Shown one piece after another: positions 1 through 8,378 of a stretch of 64,000 bases of DNA. Origin of the DNA: Treponema sp. (lineage in GTDB: Bacteria; Spirochaetota; Spirochaetia; Treponematales; Treponemataceae). The stretch is from assembly GCF_017430385.1 (NCBI RefSeq), contig NZ_JAFRNB010000169.1:1-64000 (forward strand), read 5' to 3'. The notes under the pieces were generated by a model. It searched no databases. It was not told the DNA's origin and saw only the letters and a list, made by a program, of their open reading frames with translations. The position numbers were made by a program, and so were the translations under genes. The number at the start of each line of letters is the position of its first letter. The first letter of the stretch is position 1.

Positions 1-65
1 GGCCGCAGGTGCAGGCGCGGCGACGCGCACAGCCGAGCGGTACTAATAGCCCGTGAGCCCTGGCC
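1..65 (+). rRNA. rrl: 23S ribosomal RNA, 3' end (partial)
   Basis: The window opens inside the last part of a 23S rRNA. The conserved 3' block with GTGCAGG, CAGCCGAGCGGTACTAATAG and a final GGCCATA-like end is recognisable. It is followed by an ~80-base spacer and then 5S rRNA in the usual 23S-5S order. The exact 3' end is estimated. The stretch is much richer in G+C than the protein genes, as expected for rRNA. Confidence 0.9.
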
Positions 66-146
66 ATATCCTCGTTCCCGGCCGCGCTAGGCGCGACGGA
101 ATGTTCCTTTCTCCCTGTCTGTCCATATACTGACACGGCTGTTATA

Positions 147-257
147 TGCCGGTGGCCATGGTGGGGTGGCAATACCCGTTCCCGTTCCGAACACGGAAGT
201 CAAGCACCCCCGCGCCGATGATACTCCGTTATGGGGGAAAGTAGGGAGCCGCCGGCT
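147..257 (+). rRNA. rrf: 5S ribosomal RNA
   Basis: A complete 5S rRNA of about 110 bases. The two ends pair as helix I (GCCGGTGG at 148-155 with CCGCCGGC at 249-256). The conserved loop-B/C segment CCCGTTCCGAACACGGAAGT is present at about 182-201, and GGGGAAAGTAGG near the 3' end is also typical. It lies about 80 bases after the 23S end, so the two belong to one rRNA operon. Ends are set from the terminal helix. Confidence 0.95.
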
Positions 258-361
258 TTTTCTTTTTAAATGATTTTTTTACCCGGGCCGGGCAGGCTTC
301 ATGTTGTAGGAGGAATGCTTTCCCACGGGGAAAGTAGGTAGGGAGCGGCCACGGTGTGGCA

Positions 362-383
362 GAAACAGTCCGCGGACTGTTTC
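362..383. repeat. Perfect 22-bp palindrome after 5S rRNA
   Basis: GAAACAGTCCG and CGGACTGTTTC form an uninterrupted palindrome (11 bp per arm). It is followed by CAGCGAGTCTCCGAGCAG and CTGTGC. The same arrangement, a GAAA-type stem followed by GAGTCTC and GCTGTGC, recurs with a different stem at about 31798-31852, so this looks like a copy of a dispersed hairpin repeat. Its role is unknown; it may help end rRNA transcription. Confidence 0.6.
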
Positions 384-413
384 CAGCGAGTCTCCGAGCA
401 GCTGTGCTGCGAA

Positions 414-437
414 GGCGGAAGCCGCCGGCTTTTTTCT
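414..437 (+). terminator. Intrinsic terminator of the rRNA operon
   Basis: GGCGG (414-418) pairs with CCGCC (422-426), followed by GGC and an uninterrupted T run. The segment AGCCGCCGGC plus T run is a near copy of the end of the 5S gene and its following T tract (248-262), which suggests duplication of the 5S tail. Confidence 0.7.
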
Positions 438-451
438 TTCTGGATGGTTTT

Positions 452-480
452 CCGCCCGCTAGCAGGGGCGGATTTTTTTT
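452..480 (+). terminator. Second intrinsic terminator after rRNA operon
   Basis: CCGCCC (452-457) pairs with GGGCGG (466-471) around a short loop and is followed by eight T residues. On the minus strand there is no T tract, so it acts on plus-strand (rRNA) transcription and shields the convergent trpCF gene. Confidence 0.8.
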
Positions 481-571
481 GCCCCGGCGTGCGCGCATAG
501 CCCGTTGCAGCTTGAGTCGCGCATTATTTTTATGCTGATTAATAGATAGATTTTTGTTTTTTGACTGCCGA

Positions 572-2104
572 TTATTTGCTTTTTATCGCTTTGAACAATG
601 CTTCGATTTTTTGAGGATTTTTCTTTCCGGGAAACAATTCGACACCGCTTGCGACATCAATCAGTTCCGGATGGAATTGGTTGATTATTTCAGTCACATT
701 TTCGGGAGTAATTCCGCCTGCAAGCCAAAGTTTTGTCTTTTGACTAACTTTTTCAACGAGCAAATCTGCAATCCTTTCTCCTGTTCCGCCAAGTTGTTCA
801 CCGACCTTTGCATCAATCAGAATCCTTGGTTCTCCGGTCAGGCGAAGGGTATCAATTTTCTGTAAATCTTCTTCGTCCCTTATGTTTACGACGGCATAAT
901 GAGGCAGAGCTTTTTTGTGGAATGTTTCTCCGCAGCCATGAAGCTGTATGAAATCCAAATTTCCTTCTTCAAGGGCTTTGAAAGCATTTTTTGAGTCTTC
1001 GGATTCTGTATCAACAATTACACCGACCATGCGAATTTTATCCCGCAAGTTTCTTTTTTTGAGATTTTCTGCAATTTCCGGTAATTCTTTGGAATTGATT
1101 TTTCTTGGACTTTTGTCGTAGAAGATGAATCCAAGAAAGTCTGCGCCTTCCTCAGCCGATTTTATTGCATCCTCAGTATTTGTAAGACCGCAAATTTTTA
1201 CGAAAGGCCTGGAATCGCCTTTTTTTCGCTTTTCTTGAAGTTTTACCGCATATTGGTTCCATTCTTTTGCATTTCTTGTTTCTTTTGCGTTCACGAATGA
1301 GGAAACTAAAATTCCTGCTTCCTGCGGGTTTCTTGCAGCGACTTCACCCAAAAGCATCGCAGAGAATCCGAGACTTCCTGCGAAATTGGCCGCTTCTGGA
1401 GTCCTTATTCCGCTTTCAAATACAACCCTTATATCCTTGCCAGCAATTTCCTTTATTTCTTCAAGAAGGGCCGCCGGAGTAAGCATGTCGATGCTGAAAT
1501 TCTTAAGGTCGCGTGCATTTACTCCGCATACAATAAAATCCGTGCTGACTTTTTTGACTGTTGCGGCAAGTTTCTGTAAGTCCTCTTCTAGCCTAAGCTC
1601 CACAAGTGCCGTAATTCCAAGTTCCTGACATTTTTTCGCCATTTCAGTCATTGTTTTGGTGTCAAGAATGCGTGCAATCAGAAGAACAGCATCTGCACCA
1701 CAACGGTAAGCAATTTCAATCTCGCTTGCGGAAAGGAGAAAATCTTTTCTTAGGATGGCGGGCGGCGTAGTTTGATTTTCTTTGGCATATTCATCAACGG
1801 CTTTACATGCTTTAATAAGGTCTTCGAGAGATCCCTTGAACCAATGCTGCTCCGTGAGAACGGAAATTGCTGATGTATTTGCCTTTGAGTAGGACTTGGC
1901 CGTTTCTGCAGAGTCAAGATTTGGGGCAATGTCGCCTTTACTTGGGGATGCCCTCTTGATTTCAAGGATTACGCCTTTTTTGCCTTTTGGAATGAACGGC
2001 ATGATTTTTCTGGTCCTGTTTTCTGGGATATTGAATCCCATTGTCACTGTTTTTTCAGAAATGTCTTTTTTTCTTTGTTCAACAATTTCATCAAGAATGT
2101 TCAT
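572..2104 (-). CDS. trpCF: Bifunctional indole-3-glycerol-phosphate synthase / phosphoribosylanthranilate isomerase
   Basis: A 510-residue fusion of two cytoplasmic TIM-barrel enzymes that catalyse consecutive steps of tryptophan synthesis. Residues ~1-265 are TrpC: EIKRASPSKG carries the catalytic lysine and the SPS motif, and LRKDFL and FESGI follow. Residues ~300-510 are TrpF, opening with KICGLTN and ending with LAGGITPENV and the VASGVE phosphate loop. The order (TrpC then TrpF) is that of the enterobacterial fusion. AAGGAAAA lies just before the ATG, and TATAAT lies ~25 bases upstream. No leader peptide with tandem Trp codons is visible, and no other trp gene is in the window, so the pathway is dispersed or this gene stands alone. 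Confidence 0.95.
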   Translation of the reverse strand: MNILDEIVEQRKKDISEKTVTMGFNIPENRTRKIMPFIPKGKKGVILEIKRASPSKGDIAPNLDSAETAKSYSKANTSAISVLTEQHWFKGSLEDLIKACKAVDEYAKENQTTPPAILRKDFLLSASEIEIAYRCGADAVLLIARILDTKTMTEMAKKCQELGITALVELRLEEDLQKLAATVKKVSTDFIVCGVNARDLKNFSIDMLTPAALLEEIKEIAGKDIRVVFESGIRTPEAANFAGSLGFSAMLLGEVAARNPQEAGILVSSFVNAKETRNAKEWNQYAVKLQEKRKKGDSRPFVKICGLTNTEDAIKSAEEGADFLGFIFYDKSPRKINSKELPEIAENLKKRNLRDKIRMVGVIVDTESEDSKNAFKALEEGNLDFIQLHGCGETFHKKALPHYAVVNIRDEEDLQKIDTLRLTGEPRILIDAKVGEQLGGTGERIADLLVEKVSQKTKLWLAGGITPENVTEIINQFHPELIDVASGVELFPGKKNPQKIEALFKAIKSK

Positions 2105-2184
2105 AAATTTTCCTTTTTTTTAAATTTATTATACAGGGATGCTTTGACTCAGGTGGCAGATGTTATTTTCGTAAAAAAAATCCC

Positions 2185-2901
2185 TTAAATTTCCTCAATA
2201 TGATAAATATAGTCAAGAGTGCTGAGCGCATCAATTATTTCCTTGTGGGTCTTGTAGTTTTTCAGTTCTTCGTTGCTGATTGTTATTGCGATTGAATAAA
2301 CGCTGAGGCCGGAATTTGCATAAGCCGGATTCATTTCAATCGCGTCGATTATAAGCCCTAGTTTTCGTATCGTGGTGACGAAATTCTGCAGGTTCAGGCT
2401 GTTCTTTAGCTCAAGGTGTATCTCAAAATGGTTCGAGCGGTTTTTGAGGAAGAATTCAAGGTATGGAAGCTTTGAAAGGCATAAAAGGACGACGAGATAT
2501 GATATTGCCGTTATGGAATACAGTCCGGCACCGATTGCCAGCCCTAAAATGCAGCTGCACCATAAAGATACTGATGTCGTCAGCCCCATAATCTGATTGC
2601 GGGAAGTGAAAAACAAAGTCCTTGTGGCGATTCTTGCTGCTGAGACGATTGAAAGTGCCGAGAGAATAAAATAATGCCCGTTGTAAATGCTGTTTATATG
2701 CAAATCTATGAGCATTGTCACGGTTCCTGAAAGGGTAACTATCATGAAAGTTCGTAAGCCAGCCGAGTGCCGCTTTGTTGAGCGTTCCCAGCCTATGAGG
2801 GCTGAAAGAAAGACAGACAGTATTATCCTGAAAACTATTGAATAACCATTCAGCTGAACCGACCAGCTTCCCAGAAAATTTGCTATAGGATCTGTAATCA
2901 T
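2185..2901 (-). CDS. MgtC/SapB-family inner membrane protein
   Basis: A 238-residue protein with four to five hydrophobic segments in the first ~150 residues and a soluble tail. The family signature is clear: LSALIGWERSTKRHSAGLRTFMIV (residues ~32-55, with the GxER and RHxAGLRT elements), followed by GTVTMLI and AARIATRTLFF. MgtC-type proteins modulate membrane ATPase activity or Mg2+/acid adaptation; the exact role here cannot be read. The C-terminal ~80 residues resemble the small regulatory domain seen in long MgtC homologues. Its ATG overlaps the antiporter stop by 4 bases, so the two genes are translationally coupled and probably act together in ion homeostasis. Confidence 0.85.
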   Translation of the reverse strand: MITDPIANFLGSWSVQLNGYSIVFRIILSVFLSALIGWERSTKRHSAGLRTFMIVTLSGTVTMLIDLHINSIYNGHYFILSALSIVSAARIATRTLFFTSRNQIMGLTTSVSLWCSCILGLAIGAGLYSITAISYLVVLLCLSKLPYLEFFLKNRSNHFEIHLELKNSLNLQNFVTTIRKLGLIIDAIEMNPAYANSGLSVYSIAITISNEELKNYKTHKEIIDALSTLDYIYHIEEI

Positions 2902-4370
2902 AATTTCTTCCTTTTTCGTAAAATTTCTTTCATGTTTTGCTTTTGTACTTCACCCCAGAATCCGATGTTGTGCTGTTCCGCAGCCTCTGTGAACGCTTCT
3001 TCTGCCTCGTTCAGCGTGTGGGAAGGAAGTTCCTGCTGAATTTTCTGTATTCGGTCAATCAAAAGCTCTACCTGACTCTTTTCCTTGCCGTCAGGGGTTG
3101 TGTTTGATACATCCACAATTTCCTCAAGTCTTTTTGAGTACGATTTTGAAAGATACAGAGAAAGTTTTGCGGATGCCGGACCAATAAGCTCGTAAAGAAC
3201 GCTAGATGCAAGAATAATCGTTTCGAGGGCATTTCCTGTTTCGCCCTGAAGGGTTCTTGCTCCAAGCGCGGCAAGGCCTATTGCGACTCCAGCCTGCGGA
3301 ATCAGTGCGAGTCCAAGATAGTTCCTTGTTTCCTTGGATTTTTTTACCAAAAGACAGCCGACGAAGGCTCCGATGTACTTTCCGATTATGCGGATTATGA
3401 AATAAAGGACTCCAATGAGAATCAAAGGCGATGAGCCGATAGTTCCGCTGGTTTTTACCAGTGCCTGCAAGTCGAATGACATTCCCGAACGGACAAAGAA
3501 CATCAGAAGAAACGGCGGTGAAAAATAATTCAGCTGCTTGAAAAGCTTGTCATCCTCAGTGAAATTTATATAGATTGTTCCCATCGACATGCAGCCGAGA
3601 AGGGGGGAAATCTCAAGAATCGTACAGATTCCACAGAAAGCGAACAGAAGTGCTACGGAAATAATCAGCCTGTTGTCGCTGCTCCTGGTCTTTGGCCTGA
3701 GAAGAATTGTCAAAAGCACGCCGAATACCGCACCCAGAAAAAGAACGAAGGCATTCGTAAGGATTGGCGTAAAAACCCGGATAATTGAAAATGCGTCTCC
3801 TGTTGCGGAATGGACGGCGATTGAAATCGCTACGCTGTATGCGATGAGCCCGACAATATCGTCCAGTGCGACGACCTGAAGAAGTGTCTCAACGAAATCG
3901 CCTTTTGCACCTGTCTGCCGGATTGTCATCATTGTAGATGCCGGGGCTGTGGCAGATGCAAGGGCTGCGAGAACTATTGAAAATGCCAAGTTCAGGTGAA
4001 GAATGAAAAAAGCGAGGATAAAGACAAAAATCGATGCAAGAAGGGCCTCAAATAGCGTGATTATTATGACTTTCGCCCCGTTTTTTTTAAGTATGTCGAA
4101 TTTGAAAAACTGACCTGTGCTGAAAGCAATGAATGCCAGTGCAATGTCGGGCAGAAATCCTGTTCCCTGGATTATTGGCTTTGGAACGATGTTGAGGCCG
4201 TAAGGTCCGATTAGAATTCCCGCAACTATATAAGCCGTGACATTCGGAAGCCTGAGCTTTTTTGTGACGCGGGTCATAAGGAACCCTGATATGAGAACTA
4301 AAGAAATGGATATGATAGCTGCTGAGACCGATGAATCTTCCTGGCCGCCTGCATAAAGCCACTGTATCAT
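2898..4370 (-). CDS. CPA2-type cation:proton antiporter (Kef/NapA-like)
   Basis: A 490-residue integral membrane protein with about 12 hydrophobic segments over residues 15-410. LRLPNVTAYIVAGILIGPYGL near the N terminus and ALDDIVGLIAYS in mid-protein (the DD region of electrogenic antiporters) are typical of monovalent cation:proton antiporters. The last ~80 residues are hydrophilic and helical, with no visible TrkA-N nucleotide-binding domain, unlike classical KefB/KefC. It exchanges Na+ or K+ for H+; which cation cannot be told. It is first of a two-gene operon with the MgtC-like gene and is separated from the GreA-domain gene by a terminator. Confidence 0.85.
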   Translation of the reverse strand: MIQWLYAGGQEDSSVSAAIISISLVLISGFLMTRVTKKLRLPNVTAYIVAGILIGPYGLNIVPKPIIQGTGFLPDIALAFIAFSTGQFFKFDILKKNGAKVIIITLFEALLASIFVFILAFFILHLNLAFSIVLAALASATAPASTMMTIRQTGAKGDFVETLLQVVALDDIVGLIAYSVAISIAVHSATGDAFSIIRVFTPILTNAFVLFLGAVFGVLLTILLRPKTRSSDNRLIISVALLFAFCGICTILEISPLLGCMSMGTIYINFTEDDKLFKQLNYFSPPFLLMFFVRSGMSFDLQALVKTSGTIGSSPLILIGVLYFIIRIIGKYIGAFVGCLLVKKSKETRNYLGLALIPQAGVAIGLAALGARTLQGETGNALETIILASSVLYELIGPASAKLSLYLSKSYSKRLEEIVDVSNTTPDGKEKSQVELLIDRIQKIQQELPSHTLNEAEEAFTEAAEQHNIGFWGEVQKQNMKEILRKRKKL

Positions 4371-4410
4371 TAATTATATTTTAATACAAATATTCAAATT
4401 TTTCCATAAA

Positions 4411-4440
4411 AAAACCACAGACTTTTTCAATCTGTGGTTA
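4411..4440 (-). terminator. Intrinsic terminator after the GreA-domain gene
   Basis: AACCACAGA (4413-4421) and TCTGTGGTT (4431-4439) form a 9-bp stem. Read on the minus strand it is followed by a run of seven T residues. It lies 24 bases past the GreA-domain stop and just before the antiporter gene. Confidence 0.9.
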
Positions 4441-4462
4441 GGTTGGTCATTATGATATTTGA

Positions 4463-7186
4463 CTAAATCTTTGCGATAACAATCTTTTTGACTTCGAAGT
4501 GGTATTTGCGCTCACCGATAGTGAACTTGAGCTCTTCGCCGACTTTGTGGTCGAGAATTGCATCACCGAACGGAGCCATGTAAGAAATTACGCCGTTGCT
4601 TGGATCTGATTCCCACGGACCGAAGATTGTGAATTCTTCTTCTTTGTCTGTGTTTTTGTTAAGCAATGTGACTTTTGTTCCGAATGAAATCATTGAAGAT
4701 GTTGCCGTTGTAGGGTCGAAAATAACCGCACGGGCAAGTTCCGACTGAAGCTGCTTGAGGTCGTTGCCGAGCTTGTGCTGTGCTTCTTTTGCAGCGATGT
4801 ACTCTGCGTTTTCCTTCAAGTCGCCCTTTTCCTTTGCTTCTGCAACTTCTTTTGCGATTGCAGGAAGATCGACATTCTGCATTTTGTCGAGAAGATTTCG
4901 TTTTTCCTCGAGTTTTTGTGCTGTAACGAGCATTCCCTTTGGTGCAGAAGATTTTTCTTCCTTGACACGGAATTTGTAGTCCGGGTATTTCTCAAGAATC
5001 TTGTTTCGGAGCTGAGTTTTGATTACGCCGTCAAGCTCTGCGATGTCATCAACGAGAGTGTACATGTGAGACATCTGCTCTTCATCGCATGAGAGCATGT
5101 AATCAGCATATTTGTTGTTGTCCTTGTCGAAGAGCATTTTGCATGCGTTCTTGATGATTTTTTTGTTTTCTGTTGATTCGACATGGTTGTCAATCTCTCG
5201 GTAACACTGAGAAATGATGTTGACGAGGGCGATAAGCTGCTTCTGGAGAGGAATCTGTGATGCCTTGAACCAGTCTTCCTCGCTACATTCGTCGAACAAG
5301 AAGAGGATTACATCGCGGTAAGAGCGGAAGTCCTCGAAAGAATCGATGGCAAGCTTCATTACCTTTTCGACCTGGCCGGCATTGATGATTGTCATGAGGA
5401 CATCTTTCTTGAGAATTGCCGGGAACATCTTGATGTATTCGTCTTCCCAGTTTGGAAGCATTTTGACAGATTCGAGGAAAGCAGTGCGCAAATCGCCCTT
5501 CTTTGAGCCTTTGAGGATTGTGTACATTGCTTTTGAATCTTCGACTTCGCCGTAAAGCTGTGCGAAAGTATATTTGCTCTGGAATGCGAGGTTCGGAACT
5601 TCCTGACCGATTTCCTTGACGACAAGATATGATGCGATAACCTGCTCGTCAACTTCGCTGAATGATTTGAGGAAGCCTGTGAAGTAGCTGAACATGTCGG
5701 CAAGAAGCTCGCTTTCTTTGTCAGTTGTCTCGTCCTCAACGAATTTGTATAGGATGTCGATTCGTGCGAAGAACTGTTTCTGTGCCTTGAATTCGTTCGA
5801 GTATTTTTCTTCTGGAGTGATTGCTCGCTCGCGTACTGTATATTCGTTGATATTGTTTGGATTTACGCCGAATGTTGAGTCTTCGTCGAGGAGTTTTTTT
5901 GCTCCGCTGTTCCAGCTTGTCCATTCGCTGGTACTGAGGATTGAAGGAACAAGCTCAGCCTTGATTTTCTTGAAGTCACAGCTGTTGTTGAAGCTTGTGA
6001 TGATTGTTTTTAATGCCCAGGCCTTGTTTGTCTTGATTTCCTTAGCAAGCTCGTCCTTTGTCTTGAATTTTGAAGATTTTGAGCCGACAGTGGCCTTGAT
6101 TACCCAGATGTGGTCTCGTGAAAGAGGCTGGAGTGCGCTGACTGCCATTTTGAGGGAAATCTCTTTTCTTCCGTTTTTACCGAAGTTGATCAAGAGTGTG
6201 TCGTTCTCGACCTTGAGAATTACGCCTACGCCCCATGTGCGGTGATAGACGAAGCTGTGCGCGTCGAAAGCGATGTGCTTCTCGAAGTCAGAAATTGCCT
6301 CGAATACATTTCGGTAGCTCTGTGTGAGGTCTGATGTTCGGATATAGTCCTCGACATGGCTGTGGCTTGCATATTTCTTTGAGTAACAGTCTGTGATTTC
6401 TCGGCGTGCCCAAGGATCTTTTGGATCGATTGAGAGATTGAGCTTAAGGATGTCGATTGCTGTGTCCCAGTTTGCAGTATCCTTATAGTAGTTGTAAAGT
6501 TCCTGCATCATGAGGGCTGATTTGTCTGCGCTGATTGTTTTTGCGATTTTGCGCTGAACAAGAAGGAAGAAGTCGATTTCTTCTGGAATTACTGCTGCGA
6601 GTTTTGACCAGATTTCGTTTGCAGAGTTGATGTTCTTGTTGTTTACATAGCGGAGAAGGGCTTTCTTGTAGTATTCGTTTGCTTTATCAGAATTGCCCTC
6701 TGCTGCATAGTGGTCTCCGAGTTTCTTTGCGATTTCAGCCTCGGTGAAGTCAACCTTGATGATTTTTTCGTAAACTGACCACAATTCAGGATTGCCGGCC
6801 TGCTCATAGTTTGCGGCAAGCGTGCGGAGTGCAAATTTATTTGATTTGTCATCGGCGAGGATTGTTTCGCACATGTAGACGACGATTGGCTCTTTGTGGT
6901 TGTTCTGGAAGATGTCAACGAGTGCTTCGAGTGAAGAATTGTCGAGGGAACCCTGCTTGAGTCCGAGCATTCCCGAAATGTAGAGGGCTGTGATGCTGTC
7001 TTTTGTGTGAGAGAGCTGCTCGTCACAGATTTCCTTGATTTCCCCGGCGCAGTTTTCGCTTCTTGCTTTTTCTACGATGGCGGTCAACTCAATCAGATTG
7101 TTCTTTGTGTAGTTGCTGATTGTTGCGCGGGTCCAGGTGTCCTCTTTAAGTTTTGCCTGAACCAAATCCACTAGCTCTTTTGACAT
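4463..7186 (-). CDS. greA: Giant spirochaetal GreA-domain transcription factor
   Basis: A 907-residue protein whose last ~156 residues (752-907) are a complete GreA/GreB transcript-cleavage factor. They hold a coiled coil with the acidic tip GDLKENAEY and a C-terminal FKBP-like domain (ISYMAPFGDAILDHKVGEEL). Normal GreA has ~158 residues and rescues backtracked RNA polymerase by placing the acidic tip in the secondary channel. The extra ~750 residues are helical and TPR-like in the first third (KLGDHYAAEGNSDKANEYYKKAL at ~155-178), then a less recognisable part with a small beta domain near 320-350 (TWGVGVILKVENDTLLINFG). Long GreA proteins of this size are known in spirochaetes. A Shine-Dalgarno AAGGAG precedes the ATG. 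Confidence 0.9.
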   Translation of the reverse strand: MSKELVDLVQAKLKEDTWTRATISNYTKNNLIELTAIVEKARSENCAGEIKEICDEQLSHTKDSITALYISGMLGLKQGSLDNSSLEALVDIFQNNHKEPIVVYMCETILADDKSNKFALRTLAANYEQAGNPELWSVYEKIIKVDFTEAEIAKKLGDHYAAEGNSDKANEYYKKALLRYVNNKNINSANEIWSKLAAVIPEEIDFFLLVQRKIAKTISADKSALMMQELYNYYKDTANWDTAIDILKLNLSIDPKDPWARREITDCYSKKYASHSHVEDYIRTSDLTQSYRNVFEAISDFEKHIAFDAHSFVYHRTWGVGVILKVENDTLLINFGKNGRKEISLKMAVSALQPLSRDHIWVIKATVGSKSSKFKTKDELAKEIKTNKAWALKTIITSFNNSCDFKKIKAELVPSILSTSEWTSWNSGAKKLLDEDSTFGVNPNNINEYTVRERAITPEEKYSNEFKAQKQFFARIDILYKFVEDETTDKESELLADMFSYFTGFLKSFSEVDEQVIASYLVVKEIGQEVPNLAFQSKYTFAQLYGEVEDSKAMYTILKGSKKGDLRTAFLESVKMLPNWEDEYIKMFPAILKKDVLMTIINAGQVEKVMKLAIDSFEDFRSYRDVILFLFDECSEEDWFKASQIPLQKQLIALVNIISQCYREIDNHVESTENKKIIKNACKMLFDKDNNKYADYMLSCDEEQMSHMYTLVDDIAELDGVIKTQLRNKILEKYPDYKFRVKEEKSSAPKGMLVTAQKLEEKRNLLDKMQNVDLPAIAKEVAEAKEKGDLKENAEYIAAKEAQHKLGNDLKQLQSELARAVIFDPTTATSSMISFGTKVTLLNKNTDKEEEFTIFGPWESDPSNGVISYMAPFGDAILDHKVGEELKFTIGERKYHFEVKKIVIAKI

Positions 7187-7215
7187 AATTTACTCCTTGT
7201 GTTGTTTAAGCCAAT

Positions 7216-8154
7216 TTACTTCGTGTACATTCTATATATATCTTCATCATGCACCCTTATCTGAAGAAGGCAGTCGTTAATCTTGTCCATACCTTCATTT
7301 GAGCGGGCATAATGGTCGATAAGCCAAAAATACATGTTTATAAGCTTTGGAACCAAAATCTTTGAATCGTTCGACGGATCCTTTATTTCGTTTTCCTTTG
7401 CGAATATTTCCTGCCTGAGCCTGCCCGCTTCCTGGGCGCGCAACTCACGCTTTACATTGAAAACTCCGTACAGGACTCCGTAGACAGGAATCCATTCCTG
7501 CAGGACTGCCCCGGTGTACCCCTTTTCCTTTACCTGACGGATCAGGCAGCCGATAAGCTCGGAATCGAGGAAATCTATTTCGATACGCTCCGCATCGATG
7601 AAAAATGCTTCCCTGAAAAGGACCTTCGCATTCTTTTCTTCACCGCAGAGTGCCAGACAGTCCGCCATTTCCGCGAGTATTGCGGCTGATTGCGGGGAGA
7701 TTCTGTATGCTTCTGAAAGAAGGCTGAGCGCGGACTCGTATTCACCGAGTTTTTTGTGGCACAAACCTTTTTTGCGGAACAAATCAGCTCTCTGGCTTGA
7801 TGATGAATCGTCTTTTGCCTGCTCGTAGGCTTTGAGGGCCATCGAGAAAACACCCCTCTGGAGCGCGTAGACCGTTCTTTGCTGAAAATCCTTGCGGGCC
7901 TCGTAATCGGGCTTGAATGTCTTCCAGCGGGCGATAAGACCGTCTCCCTGTTCATAGAAATCCATTTTTGGAAGCCCCTGAACGAAACCGGCCCAGTACG
8001 AGCAGCACCAATGGGCAAAATTGATTTCAGAATTGTCAAAGTTGTAGCCGATTGCCTGGGCAAGAATTTCTCGTGCCTGGCCGATGCTCCCTGCTTCGAG
8101 GAATTTGTACGCCTTTGTTAATTCTTCATCCGTTTCGATTCCCATACCGTGCAT
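7216..8154 (-). CDS. Tetratricopeptide-repeat protein of unknown function
   Basis: A 312-residue soluble protein in which TPR motifs are visible (KAYKFLEAGSIGQAREILAQAIG near the start; KKGLCHKKLGEYESALSLLSEAY in the middle). No catalytic motif or signal peptide is seen. The reading frame is open back to a TTG at 8187, but that TTG is the first part of a TTGACT -35 box. The ATG at 8154 sits 5 bases after the -10 box, so the transcript is probably leaderless; the ATG at 8145 is the alternative. It lies directly upstream of the giant GreA-domain gene, with 30 bases between them, so the two may be co-transcribed. Confidence 0.7.
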   Translation of the reverse strand: MHGMGIETDEELTKAYKFLEAGSIGQAREILAQAIGYNFDNSEINFAHWCCSYWAGFVQGLPKMDFYEQGDGLIARWKTFKPDYEARKDFQQRTVYALQRGVFSMALKAYEQAKDDSSSSQRADLFRKKGLCHKKLGEYESALSLLSEAYRISPQSAAILAEMADCLALCGEEKNAKVLFREAFFIDAERIEIDFLDSELIGCLIRQVKEKGYTGAVLQEWIPVYGVLYGVFNVKRELRAQEAGRLRQEIFAKENEIKDPSNDSKILVPKLINMYFWLIDHYARSNEGMDKINDCLLQIRVHDEDIYRMYTK

Positions 8155-8159
8155 AATTA

Positions 8160-8187
8160 TTATTATAAAAATGGAGATTTTAGTCAA
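8160..8187 (-). promoter_or_regulatory. Sigma-70-type promoter of the TPR gene (leaderless start)
   Basis: TTGACT (8187-8182) is separated by 16 bases from TAATAA (8165-8160). The first ATG of the gene starts at 8154, only 5 bases past the -10, where transcription itself should begin. No Shine-Dalgarno sequence is present. Confidence 0.65.
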
Positions 8188-8341
8188 TAAAAACTGAAAA
8201 AATTATAAAAAGTGGGGTAAAGTTTATAAAGCCTTTTGCAGATTATGTCAATACTTTTTTAAGAAAATTTTTATACTTTTCTGAAAAAAATGGGAAAACT
8301 TGGCTGATTTTTCCTCCGGAATTTTCGGTACTTTAATTTTG

Positions 8342-8370
8342 TTTACAATATTCGCTTCTTTTGATATTAT
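8342..8370 (+). promoter_or_regulatory. Sigma-70-type promoter of rpe (leaderless start)
   Basis: TTTACA (8342-8347), a 17-base spacer and TATTAT (8365-8370). The rpe ATG follows at 8379 after 8 bases, so the mRNA would start at or within 1-2 bases of the ATG. It points away from the minus-strand TPR promoter; the ~150 bases between them show no other feature. Confidence 0.7.
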
Positions 8371-8378
8371 TTAATAGT

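Noticed and set aside
229-538. ORFs over the rRNA end
   Set aside because: Overlap 5S rRNA and terminators; composition is not protein-like.
2105-2184. trp leader peptide or T-box upstream of trpCF
   Set aside because: No tandem Trp codons, no T-box sequence and no paired attenuator hairpins found.
8155-8187. TTG start of the TPR gene giving an extra MTKISIFIIII segment
   Set aside because: The TTG is part of a TTGACT -35 box with a -10 correctly spaced after it; there is no Shine-Dalgarno, and the ATG at 8154 fits the TSS.
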